Shown here piece by piece: positions 59,549-64,000 of a stretch of 64,000 nucleotides of DNA. Source of the stretch: G965200765 sp965203865 (GTDB lineage: Bacteria; Pseudomonadota; Gammaproteobacteria; Arenicellales; JAJDZL01); the NCBI GenBank assembly GCA_965203865.1, contig OZ241916.1, positions 186,001 to 250,000 on the forward strand. Direction: 5' to 3'. The notes beneath the pieces were generated by a model. The model was not told the DNA's origin. It saw only the letters and a program-made list of their open reading frames with translations, and did no database searches. A program made the translations under genes and the position numbers. Position 1 is the stretch's first letter. Each line of letters starts with the position of its first letter.

Positions 59549-61567
59549 TCACCAAAGATTTCGGAACTCAACTGTATTAGTTGGCGAATAATCCGGGGAC
59601 CGAATTAGAGTTGTAATTGCTGTGCCCACCGTGATTCCGGGTGAGGTATCTGTGGCAAATATACTTTCATCTGGTTCGCCGTCAGGGGTTTTCCCACCCG
59701 TTCGGGTGCCCCCGTTGAGGCAGTCTATTCGAATTACATTGAATGAATCAAGAAACCTCTCTCTCATGACAGCAAATGATTTATGGTCCAACCATGAGTA
59801 GTTAGAAATGAAGCAAACAATTCCCTGCCCAGTTTTTTCAGTGATGCGGCGTTCTGCCATGCGAAAGAAACGAATGTACAAATCTTGCAAGCCTCGGATT
59901 TTCGATGTCTTTACTCGATTACCTTTTCGATAGACCTCCAATAATTGTTGCTCTTCTTCAACAGCTACACCAGCAAATCCATCATAAGGAGGATTGCCTA
60001 AAATTACGAGAATTGGCACCTCCAGCTTTATATGTTCCGCCTTGTCTCGCTCCTCTTCCAATTCTGGAATAGCCAATGATTTTATCTTTGTCTTTTCCCA
60101 TCCTGTTAATGCATTTGTCAAAAACACCTGTACTCGGCTAGTTTCATCATCGCCAAGCGGTGCATCAAGAGCTTGCATCGTCAATCCGATTTGCAAATGT
60201 GCAACAACAAATGGTGCAGGCATAATTTCAAATCCGAATACACGCTCAGTTGCCGCTTGCTTGACTTTGGCAGCGACCAATGCAGATGGGTCGCGTTCGC
60301 GAAGATTTTCTTCAATACGACGCAACACCTCTGAAATATAGGCTCCGGTTCCACAACAAGGGTCGAGTATATAGACGTTTTCCCCCGCAAGACCATCTTC
60401 CACATTCAAATCTTCCTTAAGCGCCTTATCCACTCGGGCAACCATGTATTTTACGACTTCAGGCGGGGTATACCAAACACCGAATTCCTTTCGGAGTTTT
60501 GGGTCAAATGCCGCAAGAAACGGCTCATAAAAATATTGCACTGCATCTCCTTCGCTGAACTTTGAAAAAAATGAAACTTTGTCAACTCTATCCAAAGCAT
60601 TAGCGGTCCAATCCATTACTTCTGCAAGTCCGTATGGCTGTAAACGACCTGGGTCTGACAATTGTTGGAATAGTGCGCTAAGCACCGGGGTGCGCAAATA
60701 CCATGCAGACTCTCGCCAACTAAAATTGTCTGTTCTGTATCCCCCGGAAAATAGCGGCTCTTGGTCTTTTTTTACACCCACTCGCGCCCATAAAACCCAT
60801 GCTGAGAACAACCCGTAGAACAAAGTCTGTATAAATGTAGAGTGAAAAAATCGTTTGCCCTTCTTTTCATCGAATCGCAATCCTAGTGATTCTTCTAATG
60901 CGTTGCGCACAGTTTCAAGCATAGGTGAATCATCTGCCATTTCAACGCGTGCTAGTCCATCGCGTGCATACGAAGCGAGCAACCAAGCAACATCTTTTGG
61001 ATCAGTCAGAACTGATTGCTGACAAATCACACGAGTAATGTATTCAAATAATGGTAACCCTACCTTTCGGGCAAACTTACGCGGTTGCTTCAACAGAGTA
61101 TCAAATTCTTCTTCATTATCAGCCAGCAGAAAAGTTTCAGAATCTACTCTTTCCGATGAATTGTTTGAATATGAGGTAATTAACCTAAACTCGCGAAAAT
61201 TTGTAATCAAAACAAGCTTGTAGTGGCTCCAGTAAAGATTTATTTGATCGCTGGCCGATATTGTTTCAATGTTCTCCCTTGCAGATTTGATTTCGACGAT
61301 TCCACGCTCTGGTATCTGACCGTCACGGGGTTTCCCTTGTTGAATCTGACTTGTTGTATACAAACCAATATCCGGATGCCCTGCACCTTGGTCAGCAAGT
61401 TCGCCAACACAAAACACCTTGGGGCGCACCGTTGAACCGATGGCATTGATAAATTTTATGAGCGGCTCATAGTTTGAACGCTCATCGGTAGAACCACCGG
61501 ACAGGCGAATTTTTCGTAATCCATCAAAATATTCTTCGACTATTTTCACCGCTTTTGAACTATTCAT
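59549..61567 (-). CDS. Type ISP-like RM protein, nuclease and methyltransferase part
   Basis: A 672-residue frame. The N-terminal nuclease shows GHPDIGLYT (Asp66) and IVEIKSARE (Glu92, Lys94), a PD-(D/E)xK pattern. The adenine methyltransferase follows: motif I DPCCGTGAYISE (from Asp402) and motif IV NPPY (525-528). No helicase motifs lie between, so it is shorter than LlaBIII-type enzymes. It ends at FRNLW then TGA; relatives usually have Gly at that place (GGA to TGA would be one change). The full chain would be 1124 residues. Cleavage specificity is unknown. Confidence 0.85.
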   Translation of the reverse strand: MNSSKAVKIVEEYFDGLRKIRLSGGSTDERSNYEPLIKFINAIGSTVRPKVFCVGELADQGAGHPDIGLYTTSQIQQGKPRDGQIPERGIVEIKSARENIETISASDQINLYWSHYKLVLITNFREFRLITSYSNNSSERVDSETFLLADNEEEFDTLLKQPRKFARKVGLPLFEYITRVICQQSVLTDPKDVAWLLASYARDGLARVEMADDSPMLETVRNALEESLGLRFDEKKGKRFFHSTFIQTLFYGLFSAWVLWARVGVKKDQEPLFSGGYRTDNFSWRESAWYLRTPVLSALFQQLSDPGRLQPYGLAEVMDWTANALDRVDKVSFFSKFSEGDAVQYFYEPFLAAFDPKLRKEFGVWYTPPEVVKYMVARVDKALKEDLNVEDGLAGENVYILDPCCGTGAYISEVLRRIEENLRERDPSALVAAKVKQAATERVFGFEIMPAPFVVAHLQIGLTMQALDAPLGDDETSRVQVFLTNALTGWEKTKIKSLAIPELEEERDKAEHIKLEVPILVILGNPPYDGFAGVAVEEEQQLLEVYRKGNRVKTSKIRGLQDLYIRFFRMAERRITEKTGQGIVCFISNYSWLDHKSFAVMRERFLDSFNVIRIDCLNGGTRTGGKTPDGEPDESIFATDTSPGITVGTAITTLIRSPDYSPTNTVEFRNLW

Positions 61568-62024
61568 AGTAGGATTTCCCGTTGTTCAACCGAGTAAATT
61601 AGGTTTCAAATACAGATAGGTAAGCAAATAGTGAAGGATACAACCCTTATCCTGGTGACCATGCTCTGACAGCAAGTTTGATTATATATGAATGTACGGT
61701 CAAAGCGAGTCCGAACCTCTTTCGCATTTTCAATATCAACGGTGTGATGCGCGTGTGTCTCCGAAAACTGGCGAATCAAAACAACTCTAGGTAAGACAAC
61801 CTGATTTTGATTATGCTGAAATTGTTAGCCGGCTACTGTTCATGCGTCAGCACTTCAATAGCGACCTTAACCTTCTTCCGCTACTAATAATTTTTTGGCA
61901 AAACACTAACCAAAGTATCGTCTTTACTTGCAGAATGTATTGAGTCAATGAAATCATCTTCGGCCAATTGAAAACAATTCAACCCCCTGTTCAAACTCAG
62001 CAACTCGCGCTGTTGTTTATTGGA
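61568..62024. other. Gene-free stretch upstream of the RM gene
   Basis: No complete gene is seen. On the minus strand about 61884-62037 reads NKQQRELLSLNRGLNCFQLA then EDDFIDSIHSASKDD and a stop, which looks like the tail of a protein gene cut at the IS end. No family is recognised. The RM promoter should lie near 61.6 kb. Confidence 0.35.
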
Positions 62025-62028
62025 AACC

Positions 62029-62455
62029 AAATCCAATTAAAGGCTGTCTTGTAATACCCCTTAACGATCTGATTGAGCATGCTAGCGAGGACTTACTATC
62101 ATTTTGCAAATTAATTTTGCGGTGCTTGTGCGGTCAAGTCTCAAATTTCCCGCGGCTTTCGCCACACTCCTGCGAGTTCTCGTTCTTGGCACGGTTTTTT
62201 TTCGCCTCCTGACCCGGACAAAGTGGATGAATGGCTTCCGAAGGTTCATATTGTCACCAGCAATTTCAAGAGTTTTCTGGCGGGCACCTTCCACGGGGTA
62301 TCGCATCGATACCTTCGGGAATATGTTGACGAATTTGTGCTCCGCTTCAATCGCCGATTCCGGGCACCTCAGTTGCTGGGTCGATTGTTGCAAGCCGCAG
62401 TTGATCATGTGCCGATTCGGGCTTCCCTTAATTTAGCTTGGATGCATGAAATTCT
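62029..62455 (+). pseudogene. IS1595-like element, deleted copy with left end and C-terminus
   Basis: The left terminal segment (62029-62095) is followed by about 130 bases of decayed sequence. Then the C-terminal part of the transposase appears: DEWLPKVHIVTSNFKSFLAG, TFHGVSHRYLREYVDEFVLR and FNRRFRAPQLLGRLLQAAVD. It ends at a taatttagcttggatgcatg right end. The zinc ribbon and first catalytic residues are lost. Confidence 0.75.
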
Positions 62456-62571
62456 AAATAAGAGGAGTTGAAAATTTTTTCTGTGGTTTCGTTAAATAAT
62501 ATAATCCCTTAACATCAAAAGCCGTTTTGGCATTACATTTGTTTAAATTAACTATCTCAATATGAAGAAAA

Positions 62572-63231
62572 ATGATTTTTGGAATTGGACGAAAAACCGA
62601 CATGCCGGCTCCTGAAGATTCTCTTCCGGGTAGAGAATCGCCGATTGCAACTTCTGTTCATCACTATGTGAATGGTAATCAATTGGCTCCGCCGTACCCA
62701 GAACAAACAGAACTTGCAATGTTTGCAGGTGGCTGCTTTTGGGGAGTAGAAAGAAAATTTTGGAAATTGGACGGGGTTCATGTAACCGCAGCGGGCTACT
62801 CTGCCGGCCACACGCCAAATCCGACCTATTCGGAACTTTGTACTGGCATGACTGGCCACAACGAAGTCGTCAGAGTCGTATTCTTTCCTGGGAAAATCTC
62901 ATATGAAGAACTGTTAACCATGTTCTGGGAATGTCACGACCCTACCCAAGGAATGCGACAGGGAAACGATGTGGGAACTCAATACAGGTCTGGAATCTAT
63001 ACCTACGGGGATGCTCAGCATCAACTGGCATCAAAGTCAAAGCAAAACTATCAGTCGTCCTTGCGTGTAAGCGGGTTTGGCCCGGTCACAACTGAAATTC
63101 AACCGGCTTCTGAATTCTATTTTGCCGAACCTGAGCATCAGCAGTATCTTGCCAAGAACCCGAACGGCTACTGTGGACTGGGCGGCACGGGAGTTTGCTA
63201 TGTCGATGGCGTAGGGTCAGCCGTCGCCTGA
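62572..63231 (+). CDS. msrA: Peptide methionine sulfoxide reductase A
   Basis: A 219-residue enzyme that repairs S-methionine sulfoxide in proteins. The active-site cysteine is in AMFAGGCFWGVERKFWKLDG (GCFWG, about residue 57). GYSAGHTPNPTYSELCTG, EVVRVVFFPGKISYEELL and HDPTQGMRQGNDVGTQYRSG are all typical. The C-terminal GYCGLGGTGVCY supplies recycling cysteines. A 40-residue N-terminal extension without a signal peptide precedes the core. It converges with the next gene with 8 bases between stops. Confidence 0.95.
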   Translation: MIFGIGRKTDMPAPEDSLPGRESPIATSVHHYVNGNQLAPPYPEQTELAMFAGGCFWGVERKFWKLDGVHVTAAGYSAGHTPNPTYSELCTGMTGHNEVVRVVFFPGKISYEELLTMFWECHDPTQGMRQGNDVGTQYRSGIYTYGDAQHQLASKSKQNYQSSLRVSGFGPVTTEIQPASEFYFAEPEHQQYLAKNPNGYCGLGGTGVCYVDGVGSAVA

Positions 63232-63239
63232 ATCTTTTA

Positions 63240-64000
63240 TCACAGCGGACACACAATTTCTCCCAGTCTTTTTGTCAAGCGAATATTTTCATCATAGTCG
63301 ACTGGCACAACTACAAGACTGGGGCCGCTTTCTGCAAACGCAGATTCCAGCACTGGAACAAGATCGGTAGACCGTTCCACTTCGTGTCCATGCCAACCGA
63401 AAGCTTGCGCCAGCATTTTCCATTTCGGATTCCCGAAACTTAAGTCTGTATGCCTGCCAAACTGATTCGCTTGCTTCCACGCGATCAGTCCGTACGCATT
63501 GTCTTCCCAAACCATGACAACGATATTGGAGTTCAATCTGCGAGCGGTTTCCATTTCCTGTACATTCATCATAAAACCTGCATCTCCGCAAATCGCCAGG
63601 ATCTTCTGGTCCGGAAACACCAAATCGGCCGCGATTGCACCCGGCAACGCAAATCCCATGGAGCAGAACCCATTCGGAATCAGGCAAGTATTCGGTTCGT
63701 GGCAATGGTAGTGACGCGCAATCCACATCTTGTGCGCACCCACATCTGATAACAGAATGTCTTTCGGCCCCATTACTTTCCGCGTATCCCACAGAATTTT
63801 CTGCGGCTTGACAATTCCTTCTGTTTGATCGTTCTTGAATTCTTCAAAATCCGCTTTCATTTCACGACGGGTTGCTGCTTGCTGCTTCAGATCAAAATTC
63901 AGTTTCCCTGTTTTTTCAACACGAGAATTCAACATCCATAGCGTATGCGCCAAATCCCCGACAACTTCCAACTGGGGTCGATAGTGACTGTCAATTTCGG
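63240..64000 (-). CDS. Acetolactate-synthase-like TPP enzyme (5' end beyond window)
   Basis: About 253 C-terminal codons of a thiamine-pyrophosphate enzyme; the frame is open past the right edge. The TPP motif GDAGFMMNVQEMETARRLN (GDx..N type) is followed by VVMVWEDNAYGLIAWKQ, and NGFCSMGFALPGAIAADLVF precedes it. The pattern matches acetolactate synthase large-subunit-like proteins (IlvB/AlsS group). The exact reaction cannot be settled without the N-terminal part. Confidence 0.85.
   Translation of the reverse strand, partial: EIDSHYRPQLEVVGDLAHTLWMLNSRVEKTGKLNFDLKQQAATRREMKADFEEFKNDQTEGIVKPQKILWDTRKVMGPKDILLSDVGAHKMWIARHYHCHEPNTCLIPNGFCSMGFALPGAIAADLVFPDQKILAICGDAGFMMNVQEMETARRLNSNIVVMVWEDNAYGLIAWKQANQFGRHTDLSFGNPKWKMLAQAFGWHGHEVERSTDLVPVLESAFAESGPSLVVVPVDYDENIRLTKRLGEIVCPL

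Overview
The window looks like chromosome of a gammaproteobacterium. This is inferred from gene order (yqgE-ruvX-pyrR-pyrB-pyrC', yggS/proC/yggT), outer-membrane porins, an AmpG-type permease, a GDH-180-type NAD glutamate dehydrogenase and a betaine-type osmolyte importer. A marine or host-associated lifestyle is plausible but not shown. No rRNA, tRNA or CRISPR array was recognised. GC content was not computed.

Region 1 (1-34.98 kb) is housekeeping and densely packed. On the minus strand lie ampG (cut by the left edge), yggT, proC, a small lipoprotein, yggS, and the pyrimidine block pyrC'-pyrB-pyrR-ruvX plus yqgE; ybaK is on the plus strand. A plus-strand central-carbon operon follows (tkt-gap-pgk-pyk-fba, three junctions overlapping stop to start). 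Then come molybdenum-cofactor genes (moaD, moaE, moeA, moaC, a MoeB/ThiF protein), a thioredoxin-like protein, a CPA2 antiporter, a duplicated serine-protease/small-protein module (22.9-24.8 kb), an SDR protein, the 1607-residue glutamate dehydrogenase and a betaine ABC importer with a double-length permease.

Region 2 (35-47.3 kb) is accessory. It holds a two-gene CBASS-like operon (patatin phospholipase CapV plus CD-NTase) preceded by a DUF2188 gene, an Lrp regulator, an AlbA_2/Schlafen-type ATPase, three tandem MscS-related membrane genes (the last broken), an alpha/beta hydrolase next to a metZ stump cut at an insertion-sequence end, two tandem 34-36 codon genes each with its own terminator, and three porins. 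Two of the porins form a roughly 1.1 kb inverted repeat.

Region 3 (47.3-64 kb) mixes metabolic genes (apt, class III aminotransferase, PhyH dioxygenase, panB, msrA, a TPP enzyme cut by the right edge) with mobile and defence sequence. This includes several decayed IS1595-like transposase remnants, an apparently intact tnpB bounded by a 19 bp inverted repeat, an orphan SLATT-like two-helix membrane protein, and a Type ISP-like restriction-modification gene split by a single in-frame TGA and bracketed by two inverted IS1595-like remnants.

The strongest candidates for follow-up are the SDH protease/65-residue protein module, the tandem microgenes ending in GNNPPK, the inverted porin pair, and the nonsense-split RM cassette between IS remnants.
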